Positions 19,368-31,837 of a DNA stretch of 64,000 nucleotides are shown in pieces. The DNA lies in assembly GCA_032207245.1 (NCBI GenBank), contig CM063504.1:20163326-20227325 (forward strand), read 5' to 3'. The position numbers and the translations under genes were made by a program. Each line of letters begins with the position of its first letter. Position 1 is the stretch's first letter. Source of the stretch: Pardosa pseudoannulata. Its lineage: Eukaryota > Arthropoda > Arachnida > Araneae > Lycosidae. The notes beneath the pieces were generated by a model. It had not been told where the DNA came from. It made no database searches and saw only the letters and a list, made by a program, of their open reading frames with translations.

Positions 19368-19440
19368 TGCCGAAACCCGGGATCGAACCAGGGACCTTTA
19401 GATCTTCAGTCTAACGCTCTCCCAACTGAGCTATTTCGGC
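19368..19440 (-). tRNA. tRNA-Phe(GAA): tRNA-Phe (anticodon GAA)
   Basis: The 73-nt minus-strand sequence starts GCCGAAATAGCTCAGTTGG. It has the anticodon loop ACTGAAGA (GAA), the T-arm CCTGGTTCGATCCCGGG and a perfectly paired acceptor stem GCCGAAA/TTTCGGC plus A. It agrees with conserved animal tRNA-Phe. It lies 10 bp upstream of tRNA-Asp on the same strand. Confidence 0.98.
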
Positions 19441-21079
19441 ACAAAAGTCTTTAGTAAATCAAAAATATTAAGCACTATATTCATGAACACAAGTCTACAT
19501 GTTAAGTAATTGAGTTATTTTTATATAAACGTCTTAAAATAAGAATTTCACGTTAGAAAACCTTAAAATACGTACATATCTAACGAAAAGAATGTTTCAG
19601 ACAGGTAAAATGCCAGATATTATTTTACAACTCCCAATTTTATTTTATCCTTATTTTCACGCGAGGCAACCATTGGTTACCATATATATTTAACAAAATC
19701 AGCAGAAAAGTTAAGAGATCATGAAATTAAAAAAGAATGAAAACAATAGCTTTATGCTGATACAAAAAGTAATGTATATTTTGTGAAGTGGCGCCATCTG
19801 TTGGTAGAGATATGAAATGGTAGCACATCTTATTAATTTTTCTATTTGAAAGTGAAAGGCAACTGGTCAAAATGAATGGTGATGTCATGCAACATTGTAA
19901 AACTTAAATATTATTAGAGTAATTGCTTGCTTACTCCTTAAATTTCACACTGGTTATTACACGGCCAGAAAAGTATAAAAGAATGGGTAAAGTTGGCAAT
20001 TTGAATAAATTTTATATCCAATAAATTTCTAAGTACTGATGACTTTAGTCATTATAAAATTATGGTATACTAAGTCTTTGAGGATGGCCCCTTCAAATGC
20101 ATATTGACGTATTGCAGTATTTTCTCTTAGAAACACAATGTAGCTATATCAATAAATTGAGACTTTTCTATTACTGTATATTACTATTATTATTATTACT
20201 TAAATCATTGTTTATTACACTACTGATTAATAATAAAAAAATTGCAGCAATATTATTTACCAGGGTCAAGAAAAATGCTTATATGGTTTAGAATCTGTAA
20301 GTCAAACATAAAATTTAACATTAATAGAAGAAACTAGATATATCAAATGTAAGTGTGTTACAACTCTGCTCCATCCTAAGCCATCCAAATTATTATCAAA
20401 TATAAAAATAGAAAAAAAAATAAATAAAATAAAAAATAAAATAAAATAAAATGAAATAAAACCCTTACAAAACAGGGAACATTATTCCATTACTAAATGA
20501 AATATTCATGTTTCAGTGAATTGTTACATCTAAATGATTTATTCAAAAACTTTTTCCTACCATTATAAATATCAATTAAAAACATTGACATTAAAACACC
20601 TAATATATAATACTATAGATAACATAAATTATACCTTAACAATAAGTTGTATTTCTTTAATCTGAATTATTCCAATTTCTTTTCTTTGTAGAATTATATT
20701 GCATAATTCAGGTTTTGCATACTTAATCAGATTGCTTATTCTGAGAGAACTTTTCTTTAAAGTATCCACTGAACATTTGTTATTCAGAAGAAAAGTATTT
20801 ATTTTTCAGTAAATAATTAATCTCTGAAATATTTCAGGAAATGATAACAAACACTTACTGTTTATCTAAACATGCATTTATGATATAAGTTCAATAAAAA
20901 TTTAAAAATGGATAAAATGAAAACATAATCCACATAGCTTCAAAATATGGCATCAATTTAGATATCATTATAATTGTAGCAGATTTGGTTCAGCTTTCCA
21001 AAGAAAAGTGTTCTTTATCTTTGAGATATCCCAAGTAGAAATTTTTGGTTACAAAAAAAATGACAGTCCTGATTATATT
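19441..21079. other. No protein gene seen
   Basis: AT-rich. A GC-richer spot GTGGCGCCATCTGTTGG lies at about 19788-19804, and an A-rich AAATA-type simple repeat lies at about 20410-20460. No exon was recognised. Confidence 0.5.
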
Positions 21080-21861
21080 CAGGGTATCTGCCAAAATGAA
21101 ATTTTTCAAATCCATGACTTTCCCTGATTTAGCAGATCATTTTCTATGACTTTAAAAAGCTTTGGTTAAAGTATATATGAATAAAACTTCTGATGTACAT
21201 ACAAATAAAATATATGCTTTTAGAGAAATTACAGGAATTTTATCATAAAAAAACTATAAACTTACTTTATAAGTGTTAATAAACTCACTTACATAAAAAT
21301 AAATTGTTGTATCTACATACCTAAGTTTAATCATATAGCAATTTTTCAATCAAAATGTTTCCAATTTGAATTCAGGGTACTTTGGTATTATCCAGGTGAC
21401 CATGAATAATAGCCAAATATAACCCTATAATGTTTATATACAATATCCTTAGAGATAAACTTATATTTTGTGCAAAAATCTTAACTAATTTTTATTAAAA
21501 AATAATTATTATTATATTAATAAAATTTTAATCTACAATTTAAGATAAAACCAGAATAATATATATTTACCCACCTATTAAGCTTTCTTGCTTTCTTTAC
21601 TTGCTTTGAGTTTCTTTGGTGAACAAATTTTACTTGGCAATATGGTCAATAGGATAATACATAAATACCAAACTCAGTAACTTCAGCCAAATGAGAAATA
21701 AAAATAGAATTAAACAATTCAATGCATTTTTTTAATTGGTAGTTTAGCGGATCCCTGACTTTTACTCATTTTACGTGAAAAATCAAGACTTTCCATGACA
21801 AAATTAATCCATTGTCTAAATCCATGATTTTCCATGACTTTCCAGGTGCGTGGAAACCATG
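21080..21861. mobile_element. Non-autonomous DNA transposon with 6-bp target duplication
   Basis: The left end CAGGGTATCTGCC and the right end (reverse complement CATGGTTTCCACGC) are imperfect inverted termini. Subterminal copies of AAATCCATGACTTTCC and TCCATGACTTTCC repeat near both ends. The 6-bp sequence TATATT flanks both sides (21074-21079 and 21862-21867). CAGGG termini suggest a hAT relative, but no transposase is present. Confidence 0.65.
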
Positions 21862-21897
21862 TATATTAATACCTTTCTTTCTATGAATCTATCTGGA

Positions 21898-22056
21898 AGA
21901 TGGCCAAAGAGATAGGATGTTATCATTTGGTACTGTGAGTTTGAATACCACTATTGGTATGCATGTTCCCAGCCATTTGGAAATGGCTTTAAGCAATAAG
22001 TTCAGAATTATTGACTGTTGCACAGTAAAAGGTTTTCCCATAGCACTCCAAACAAA
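21898..22056 (+). repeat. SINE family A, old degenerate copy
   Basis: It shows GATGGCCAAAGAGATAGG, a decayed B-box GAGTTTGAATACCAC, GGCATG-like TGGTATGCATGTTC, the core GGAAATGGCTTTAAGCAATA and a CTCCAAACAAA end. The CCGGTCTC module is largely eroded, which marks it as one of the oldest copies here. Confidence 0.6.
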
Positions 22057-23777
22057 AATACAACTCTAAGAAATTGGGCTTACTACTTCACATCTGCTTC
22101 ATGGAATTGTAAATTGTTGACTGGCAAATACTTTTTCTAGTGTATTAACTGATATTAAAAACATTAGTTTGTTTTATATTTGACTATAAAACACTATGCT
22201 AAAAGTCAGTAAAGTGTGAGCAATGGAACCCCTCCCCCTTTACTGTAAGAAAAACTAACAAAAATTTAGCATTTATCTTTATTACCCATTTCCATTCTAA
22301 ATCAAAAATGGGATTTTATTAAGTGGCATCATGATAAAAGTAGCTCTATCACCTAATATTATTATTTTAGCTATTACTTACCTTTTTACCTGAACAGCTT
22401 TCTTTCTGTGTTTCATATAATTAAGATTACTGTTAAATAAGAAGTATAAGTAGAATTTTTCTTCTTTTCAATTTTAACTAAAGCAGAGTGGAGGTACGAT
22501 CCTGACAAAGAAGAGACTCAAACTCCTATAATTTATATTTTATGCTGATAATGAATGAGTGTAATAACAATAATGATTTATTTTAAACTTTTTAGATAGT
22601 TTTATAAAATTTTACTAAAGAAATTTTAGTTATAAAGAAAATATTACTGATCAGTCTCTTTTATTAGGTTTATTTTTACTGTATATATTTTGGCTACAGA
22701 AAAACAATCTATATTTTAATTAAAATATGGAAAATATTAGAGCATTCAGTCTGACATATTAAATAAATTTTAAACAAAGCAAGGTTAATATAAATACTGT
22801 AAGAAATATATGTTAAAAAAATTATAGCATTTAACTGTCTTGCATAGGAAAAAAAAAAAGCTTTTTTTAAGTTTTAGAACTATTTCAAATTTATACTAAT
22901 TTTTTTAAATTTAACTTTTTGTAATAGTTTTAGTTATGTTATGGTTCATGCACACACTTTTTTTAAAAACTTATTAGAATAGATAGAAGAGCTAAAACAA
23001 AGACTTCTGATTTTTTCATTTATTCTTTTGGAAAATCATTCAATACATTAATTTTTAAATATCGTGTTTGAAGTATATTCGAGTATTTATATACAGTCAC
23101 ATGGTACCGTATCAAAAATTTATTTTTAGAATATGTTCTATATATATAGTTTAATACTACTTATGTCAGTAAACTTATTAAGGTCTGCTGAGTCGCCACA
23201 ATTTCCTGAAATGAGAAAGATCTTATTACTTATTATTACTTACTTATAATTACTTATATCAGACTGACAACACAAAACAATCCACTTTATGGAAGTTTAT
23301 CTAGTATAGTAGGGAATATCCCTTTTTTGTTTTTAATTCAAAATTTCAGGTTGATAAAATGTTGCCACTGTGATCAAATACTTATAAATAAAATTGCTGT
23401 CAAATTGAAAACTATGTAAGTCTCTTAGAAAGGGCCTACAGTTTAATGTTTTGGTTAAAATGAGAGATATGAAATTTTATTTTTCAATTAAGAGTTAAAA
23501 AAGATAATATCATATAGCATTTAAGTATTCCAAAATCTACTCAAAATTCCTTCCTGTTTAACAAAATATACATTTTTTTTTTAAATTTTTATACTATTTT
23601 CTCAGTTAACTTCACTTACTTTATATCTGATAATTTTACTGCTGACCCAGAGAATCTAAATGTCATATCATGTACAGTTATTGTTTAAAATTTCAAATTA
23701 ACAGCTTAAGCTTTAGAGTTTTGCACTTGAAAAATTGCTTTATATTTATAATTAAAAATATCAAAAAATCTACTTTT

Positions 23778-23814
<37 letters not shown>

Positions 23815-23877
23815 TCAGGTGTATTCTGGTCAATCTAAATATTTTCCAACTGGGCTATATATATATATATATAAATA
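22057..23877. other. No gene seen; poly-A tract at about 23780-23811
   Basis: AT-rich intergenic sequence. The only clear landmarks are the A tract and a short TATATA run just before the Tigger-like element. Confidence 0.5.
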
Positions 23878-24798
23878 CAGTGAAACTTCTCTGAGCGGCC
23901 ACCCTTCTAAACGGCCAATTTTTCATGGCATGGATTTTTCGACGCATAGACCTAATGGTAAAATAACCTGTATCAGCGGTCACCCGACCCCCTCTACATG
24001 ACCACCAAGTAGGATTGCCCCTTTCATTTTCGGGAAATTCTACTCACTCCATGCTTTAATTTTGAGCAAAAAAACTCAAGATCAGGTTTATGGTTGGATA
24101 TAAGAACTTAACAAAGGAATAACTTAGAAGTCCATTCCTGCGGTCCCCCCCTTTTCTAAGAAAGATTAAATCTGTTATCTCTTTTGTATTCTCCCAACAC
24201 CCTTCAGATAGGAAATCCCTATTGCACCTTCCATAGAAACTGAGGAAGGAACGAACTGGACAATCAAGCATTGAAGGTGTCCTAGGGCCTTTATTTGGAA
24301 TTCCAATCGGTAAAGTTAAGGAAGAATTGCACCTCTGTCAGCAAAAATGTCATTCACACCAGTTTCATTTCATTAGTTAGTTAGTGATCTGAGTTGCAAT
24401 GATGTCGAAATGTGTTTTTCTAAATCTCGAGCAGAGCATTGAAGTTCTGCATGAATATGAGAATAGCAAATTGGCAAGAAAGTTAGCTGAAATATTTAAC
24501 TGCAGAAGAACAGAAATCAACAAAGTCATTAAAGAAAAGAATTTGACTTTGAAAGAATACAAAGACTACAAAACAAACAAAAACAAATTGTAGCCTTTAA
24601 AAAAAAAATGTAAAGAAGCATGAAATAAAGTACTATTTTCTTTTTAGATAAGTTTTAAATTTCATTTATATAAGGTGTATATGTCAGACTTGTTTATATT
24701 ATACATTATAGTAATTATCTTATAATAGTAAATAAAACCCTTCAGAGCGGCCAAATATTCTCAGTACAGAGGGGTGACCGGTCAAAGAGGTTTCCCTG
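23878..24798 (+). mobile_element. pogo/Tigger-like DNA transposon, deletion derivative
   Basis: The termini are inverted: CAGTGAAACTTCTCTGAGCGGCCACCC at the left (first 20 bases shown by position 23878-23897) and the reverse complement of the right end beginning CAGGGAAACCTCTTTGACCG. A TA dinucleotide flanks each side (23876-23877, 24799-24800), the target used by Tc1/mariner/pogo elements. The interior encodes only a pogo-type helix-turn-helix fragment. Its length of 921 bp is far below that of full Tigger elements (about 2.5 kb). Confidence 0.85.
24399..24593 (+). pseudogene. CENP-B/pogo N-terminal helix-turn-helix fragment
   Basis: The 64-codon frame reads VFLNLEQSIEVLHEYENSK, then LARKLAEIFNCRRTEINKVI. 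This fits the CENP-B_N (psq-type) DNA-binding helix-turn-helix of Tigger transposases (LSLEQKxEVLxxxExGxSxxxLAxxFxVxxSTI). It stops soon after the first domain; the second DNA-binding domain and the DDE catalytic domain are absent. Binding to the element ends is conceivable, transposition is not. Confidence 0.8.
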
Positions 24799-24800
24799 TA

Positions 24801-25528
24801 TATATTTCTAATGAGAAACATAGTGACTAATTTTTATCAACTTGAAATTTGAATTAAATATGTCTGTCTGTCTCTCTCTCCCTCTCTCTATATATTATGA
24901 TAACCCTAATATATAGTCATTATGCATATGTGTAACTGTTAATAACATATGAATAGTTTTTGTTGGCACTAGGTAGTATATGATATTAGAAAGATTTAAT
25001 CAAATATACCTAATTTGCAAAAATAAATTTCTTATAAACTGTATAAATATATTGGTAAAAGTATTTTCATGAGTTTATAATTGAATGAGTTAAATTTTTC
25101 AATAATAATTAAATTTATAAAAAAAAGCTTTCAAAAGACAATCAGATTTGTTTGGAAGAGATTAGAAGAGATTATAAAGAATAACTCTAAAAATTTTAAT
25201 TATTGAAATTTTCTATTACAATAAAACTAGAAGCTGAATTTTTAGAAAATTTTTATTTTATGAATTTTAAATGAAGCAAAACTATTAGAAAATTAATACA
25301 ATAATTTAAAATTAAACAAATATTATAATAATTCTTACATATACACTTCTTATAATCTCTCTCTATTTCTTAATTTATTAAAATGAAGTTAATTTATGAC
25401 TGAAATAATAATAAAATAGTAAATAAGATTAACATTTTTAAACAGTTTTATTACTATATAAAAACATCACAGAAGTGGAAAAATAGTCATGACAGTTTAA
25501 AACATTTTTATAGTCAAAACACTTTATA
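24801..25528. other. No gene seen
   Basis: AT-rich sequence with a CT-rich microsatellite at about 24862-24891. No recognised exon or element. Confidence 0.5.
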
Positions 25529-25642
25529 TTATCCAACAAGTAAATTGTGTTTTAGTGTCTTTTCTAACAAACAATAAATGTAATGTTCCAGAACAAACAT
25601 TTCCAACTTAGAGCTACAAAAATCTTCATCTGTATGAAATAG
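25529..25642 (-). CDS. Candidate terminal coding exon of an unrecognised gene
   Basis: On the minus strand a strong acceptor (pyrimidine-rich, CTTTTATTTTTAG) at 25643 opens 37 codons and a stop. The predicted peptide starts LFHTDEDFCSSKLEMF and ends LKHNLLVG. The composition (charged, leucine-rich, cysteine-containing) looks more like protein than random AT-rich sequence. I recognise no family. Preceding exons were not established; they could lie between here and TRIAP1 at 27493. Chance remains a real alternative for so short a frame. Confidence 0.25.
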   Translation of the reverse strand, partial: LFHTDEDFCSSKLEMFVLEHYIYCLLEKTLKHNLLVG

Positions 25643-27476
25643 CTAAAAATAAAAGAAAACACAAGTTATTAAAAATAATTATAATGTAATAAATAGAATC
25701 AGAAAGCATGATAAATATTTTAAAATATTATACATATGCATACACTACCAGCAACTAAACATGAAGATGAATTTTTTAATAGTTCACAAAAATTAAATTA
25801 AAAAAAGTAACTCTAAAAAACTATGAAACAATATTCAACATTAGAATATATTTTTTTTTTAGAATTTCACTGTTTTGGTCTTTACTTTCAATAATTAAAT
25901 ACCTTCCACTCTAATTTTTTTACTGTAATATATATTATTTATATAATTCATATATGATTAGAAATAACTCTTTGCATTTATAAAAACTTGAATTTATATA
26001 ATCACCAGGGCATTAGATGCTTGTTAAAATTTTATAAAGTGAGAAATTCTTATTAAAAGCTATTCAATGCACTGAAACAAAAGTTTAACAATTGAAAAAA
26101 ATGACATTTTAGCCATTTTTCATAGAGAAAGCAAACAATAGCACTTTTACACATTCCCCTGAAAGTTATTTGACAAGGTTTATTTATCACTTTTATTACT
26201 GTTTATCTATTACAGTAATTCTAAAATTTTATATGGGAGCATTCATAACCTAAACTGAAATTGGGGCATGAAATAGTTATTAAATAAAGTAAAATTTCAC
26301 TGAAATATGTTCTTATTAAAATATCAAATGAATAATTGTAATGGTTATACATAATGTAGGAAACAAAGTGTTTATTCACCATACATAGTACTATGAAGAC
26401 AAAATCTATGTTTTATACAAATTATTAAAGACATTAGTTAATTTCAACAATTTAAAATCTATTTTTTACAATATAAAAAATAACCATGTTTTTAAGAGAT
26501 ATTTCAACAAATATTCTCTGAATATAAGGCATCTCAGCAAAAATATATAAATAAAAATAGAAATATCTATCCTCTGTTTCAACTTCTCTGTACTTTGACC
26601 TGGCTTAAACTTTTCCTATTTCCTTTTTCTTATCAGCATTTCCTTCATTTTTGTAGAATTTGTGATATCTCTTAATAAATTACAATCAACAATTTATAAA
26701 TCATAAGAAAAAATAAATGCTATAAAATTTTATAGAAAAAAAAAGTTTAATTCATATTGAAGGGGATAGATCTCCGATAAATATTTAAGCTGCTGTGATC
26801 TTACTTCTGATAAAGCATTATTTTATAAAATACCCAATTTCAAATAAATCATCACTTGAACAGAGGAATAGTTCAACCTGTTTTAAATTGCAAATCCTTT
26901 AATTACACACTTGAAATTATAACAAGTATGATTAATAAAGAAAAATTTAGGTATACAATAGACAAAACTAACATTATCAAATCAAGTGTAGATGAGCAAA
27001 AGCTACAGAGAATACATATAAAGATATTCTTGCGTATTTATAGCTGTAAGTTGCTGTTTTCTGAACATATTTAATGCCTTGAAAATATAATTAAATAGAT
27101 TACAAGAAGGGTAAATAAAATTAATCAAGTTAAGGAAATTTTGTAACAAATATACAATTTCCCACTTCTTCCATCATCGTGATGATGATAAAGATAATAA
27201 AATTTATAATAAAGATAATAAAACTTTAAAACTGGAACATTTACAAAGATATTTACAGTTTATATAAAGGAGCTTAAAGAATGTTAAAAATGGCTTTCAA
27301 TAAAACAAAGCAATTCTACTTTCAGAAAATAAATAAATTAATAAATTAACGGGTAAATGTTACCTTTTTTAATAAAAATGGGGAAAAAATTCTTTCCATT
27401 TTCTCAAAAACGGAAGTTTTATAAATTTTTAGGTATGTGTAGAAAAAAATGTGCATGACTAATAAAAAAAATGCCA
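25643..27476. other. No assigned gene
   Basis: AT-rich. A TTTATT at 27477-27482 (AATAAA on the minus strand) lies about 10 bp beyond the TRIAP1 stop codon and could be its polyadenylation signal, though it is unusually close. Confidence 0.4.
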
Positions 27477-27492
27477 TTTATTTAAAAATATT

Positions 27493-30400
27493 TTAAGTTG
27501 TTTTGTGCTGTTGTCCACTTTCTGCAGTTTTCTTCTGATTAGCATGCAACATTTCTCCATCTAATTCCCAGAGAGGTATGTTGTTCTTTTTTATAGCTAC
27601 CTATAAGTAATATTTAAAATATTAAGAAAATATTAAAAAAGTAAACCTAAATATCACTAATATTTTAAAATGTGTAAGAAACCCTTTTGAAAAAATACTA
27701 ATCAAATAAAAATAACTAGCAATTTTAAATTACACAAATGACAAGTATATAGTAGTCTGAACAAATGATGAATTACTAAAGGAAAAAGACTATGCCACAT
27801 GCCACTATAAATCATTATATTTCACTGAAAAAGAAGCTTATTTCAATTTAAAAATAGCTGTCTACAAGGCTTTCTAATTTGCATGTTTGCAATTTAAAAT
27901 TTTGGTCTGATTGTCACTTAATCCTCTTAACATTTATATTTTCCTTGTCTAACATATATTTAGATATACAAACTATTTAAATACTGATTGAAGTTTTATA
28001 CTTTATGAATAATATGTGACAAAAGCTTATTTTGTATCAGATACTAATAAAGAACAAGTATTAAGGATGTACATTATCTGCCAAATATAGTATATTTCCT
28101 ATGGATTTGAATATATTTTCTTTGAATATATGAAGCTAAGAGAAACAGAAATAATTTATCATCTTACTTTTGATTAAAAAAAAAGTAATTATTACTAAAT
28201 CAATATTTAAGGTATCAAATTTTCAAATAATTTTTCAATACATATGCAGCCAAACAGTTTAAAATAAATGTCTACTACTTAATGTCACTCTCCAAAGCAG
28301 AATGTGTGAAAATGAGTGACGCATGTCACAGAACACTAAGTTCCATTGCAGAACATTCGCAGCTTTCAAAATCTAACTAAGAAAACATTAATCTGCATTT
28401 TTTTTGTAACATATAGAGAGGAAGAATAAATTGTGGCAAAGGTAGGATTTGAGAGGTAATGCAATGTGTATTGATATAAAATCTGAATTAGCACAAGCTA
28501 TAAATGCATTAAAAACTGAAACACCTACACTTATCAGTTTCTTAAAAGATGTTTTATCGGTTTCCATACCAAAAACCATTTTTAAATTATGGGTATCAGC
28601 AAGAGATAAAAACAAACAGGCATAACATAAATGATGGGGATGAAACCAATGTCGGAACAGCTAATAAAAGAATGTTTATATTTTTGTCCTGGTGAATGTT
28701 TATTTTCACCAAGACACAGATATGTCCAAAAAGTATTAAAATTTTCCCTTTATTTTAATGTTTGGGTCAAAATGGCTTTTCATATTTCATCGTAATGATG
28801 TTTCTAAAATATTTCATATACATAGTAATTAACAAAAGTGTATCTCATTGACATAGGATTTGCATTCTCCGAGAGTCTTAGATTTACTCCGGTTTTAATA
28901 AAAACATTTTCCTAAATTCCTTGCTTTAACATTTATTTTAATTAAATATTTTGACTCTTTATTGTTTAAGATAAAAATATATTTGTATATTATTTGTGGT
29001 AGAATATTTTGGATTATCTGAAAGCTTCTTGTAGGACATTGAAAAGCATTCTGTAAGCAGCTGTAGGGATGTCACTGTAAATTTTAATGCTAAAAATCAG
29101 ATTGTTACACACAGACCTAAACTATAAAAATAAGCAAAGACAAAATTTTCATACATATAGACAACCAAGCACCATGAATAAAATATAGGAATTGAAGATA
29201 TAGAGAAGATATGCAATATCCTGACTACTACTTAAGAACACAATTACAAAATAATGAGCACAAGTAATAATAGAATCTGATTAATGTTTACTTTACTCAT
29301 CAGCAATAACATATAAGGTGTTCTGCCTGTATCAAAAGGAAACCACAGAATGCCACATCAACATGTCTATCTAAGGGGGTTTGAAATGCTAATATGTTCA
29401 TAAACTATTTCTTTATAGGGTGAAATTTAGGGCTTAGTCAAATTCTAAATGATCTGCTTTGAATTTTAAATATATATAAAATATATTGCAGATGTAAGTT
29501 GTCTTTAACAGATAATATTGCTGGGCTTGTTTCTGTTGCTATGTTTTTAATTTTATTATTATTTTAAAAGTAGTACTGTTATGAATTATATAAGATAAGA
29601 TAGAGAACAGGCGAGGTATTTTAGTTAAAGTAATATTAAAGATATTGCACACACATGTGTTTGCATGTGCATGAATACAGATTGACAGATAAAAGCAACT
29701 TACTATGAAAAAAATTTAGTAAATCCTCTTAGATTCTGATCTTATATGTACTGGTACATATTGAATGAGCATTAAAAGTAAAATCAGTTATTAAGACACA
29801 TATTTATACAACAATAATTTGGTAATTCTGCTGTAAACCTGAAAGACTTCATATCTGAATGTGTTAAATCAAATTAAGACTCTTCAACTAGTGAATTCAG
29901 AGGACTATAGAATTATTGTATTAAAGATCATTGGGGTTAAATTACAATTAACAGAATAAGTATTTCATTTAAAACCTTCTTTTCAATATAGCAAATATCC
30001 AACTCAAAGCAATGGTGACTTTCAAACATTAACTTATGACACAAAATGATTAAGGAATCTGTTGCAGTACGCAAAGTTAACAAAACAATTAAATTTCTGA
30101 TGTTTTTTACAATCTAAAATTACATTCAAGTTATTCCCCATATAGTTTACTCTTCTTAAAAATCTTTATCTTATAACAAAGGGTGAGGTACAAAAAGATA
30201 TGTGAAAGTAGAGACTATTAGTTAAAAACTTATAGAAGATTGTACATCAATGAAGAAATCTTATCACATTCAAAGAAAGCTACAGATAATAAATATAATC
30301 TATAGAAAATATAAAGTTTTAGACCAAATTTCTTCATAGGATAACAAATTCTCTTACATAAAAGAAATACTTACATATAAAAATATGCTAATAAATAAAA

Positions 30401-30918
30401 TTAAGAAAATGAAAATAAGAACTGCTTAATAAGAAAAAAAAATTATAAAGAAAAAGGCCTTTAAAAGATTTAGTAAGGAATACAAAACAAAATATTGTTA
30501 AAATGCATATGATTGACTAGAATAAATATTCATTTTGTTAATATATGGCTATACAACATGATAATTACTTTTATGTTAGTCCAGTGAATCAGTAATAATA
30601 ATAATAATAAAAAAAAATAAATAAAAATAAAAAAAAAAATGAAATTGCACCTATTAATTTTTGCACTATTATGCATCAGAATACAGTAACAAAATAATGA
30701 TTTTTAATAACTAAATACAAGAAATATTAGACATTTTAATTTTAAAGTTTTTTTTCTATAATTTTTACCCTTAAACACTTTTGATATTCTTGAAACAGAG
30801 GATCACATGCACTCATATCACCATTCTTATTCTTTAGAAAACTCTCTGAGTACCAAGCATTGAAACATGCTTCATACTGTCTCTTTAATTCTTTGCAATC
30901 TTTCCCAATGCTGTCCAT
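27493..30918 (-). CDS. TRIAP1: TRIAP1/Mdm35 homologue, twin-CX9C mitochondrial protein (two exons)
   Basis: Exons on the minus strand are 30918-30769 (50 codons, ending AGG before GTAAAAAT) and 27600-27493 (35 codons plus stop, after acceptor TTACTTATAG), joined in phase 0 to give 85 residues. C8/C18 and C38/C48 form two CX9C motifs, as in TRIAP1/Mdm35. Family features include CKELKRQYEACFNAW, the SFLKN segment, DPLFQEYQKC and, in exon 2, AIKKNNIPLWELD (human: AIKEKEIPIEGLE). The human protein has 76 residues and also splits just after the last cysteine. Family proteins are oxidised in the mitochondrial intermembrane space and partner PRELI/Ups lipid-transfer proteins in moving phosphatidic acid. 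Start: ATG at 30916-30918 aligns with the human start; an in-frame ATG three codons upstream is the alternative. A good acceptor (TTTTCTTCTTTAG) upstream suggests a 5' UTR intron. Confidence 0.93.
28391..28660. other. Ambiguous open region inside the TRIAP1 intron
   Basis: This stretch is GC-richer than its flanks. On the minus strand a good acceptor (CTTTTATTAG) opens 90 codons without a stop (LFRHWFHPHHLCYACL...), with a possible donor GTAGGTGT at 28528. On the plus strand a 54-codon frame from an ATG at about 28465 reads protein-like (ELAQAINALKTETPTLISF, then KTIFKLWVSARDK). Both cannot easily be real. I recognise neither. It may be a decayed coding insertion or an unannotated overlapping exon. 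Confidence 0.25.
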
Positions 30919-30997
30919 TGTAATCAATATTTTTTAATGCAATTAGAAGAATATATAAGGTCATTCATCTAAAGAAGAAAATATACTGTAATCAGAC

Positions 30998-30999
<2 letters not shown>

Positions 31000-31055
<56 letters not shown>

Positions 31056-31255
31056 ATCTTAAATATCACATGCTAAGAAAGGCAAGTATATATTTATTGG
31101 GGAGAGTCTATCCTTCTCCTCTTAATACATGCTTGAAAACAGGTATACAATGTCATTCAATGTTACTTTAACTTTATAATATGTTGTAACCTATATTATT
31201 GCAATTTATTTTATTGGAACTTTTATTAAACTTAAAATTTTAAATTTGTCATAGG

Positions 31256-31335
<80 letters not shown>

Positions 31336-31772
31336 GATAAATTTATTTATTATGGTAGAATTTAACTTTACAAAAGTTTAAATTTACATACAAAAATAAA
31401 TGTATAAAAGCTATTAGGGAAAAAAGTTAAGAAATAGTACTAAGAATATATAATAGATAATATAAATTATGCTTGTGCTTGCTGTAAACAATAACACAAT
31501 AATTATCTTACATAAAGTATGAGAGATGTTTTAAAGGTCTAAATGAGTGATTTCTAATGAAGAAAATATTACTCCCAATGGAACAGTTTGGCAAGTTCAT
31601 ACAGAGAGAGGTTAACATTAGGTATAATTTGGATTTACTGTGAGGTTTTTAGTTAGGTACACATGGTTAAAGAGGAAATTAAGAAAACAGCCTGAGTATG
31701 TGGCATAATTACAGCTAGTGGGAGATACAAAAGCTATCTATTTGTTAATTATTTATTTCATTATCATCAAAG

Positions 31773-31835
<63 letters not shown>
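31000..31835. repeat. Three long (TA)n microsatellites between TRIAP1 and PRKRIP1
   Basis: Pure TA tracts lie at 31000-31052, 31257-31332 and 31777-31835. They fall upstream of TRIAP1 on its 5' side. Tyrosine/isoleucine-repeat open frames across them are artefacts. Confidence 0.95.
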
Positions 31836-31837
<2 letters not shown>

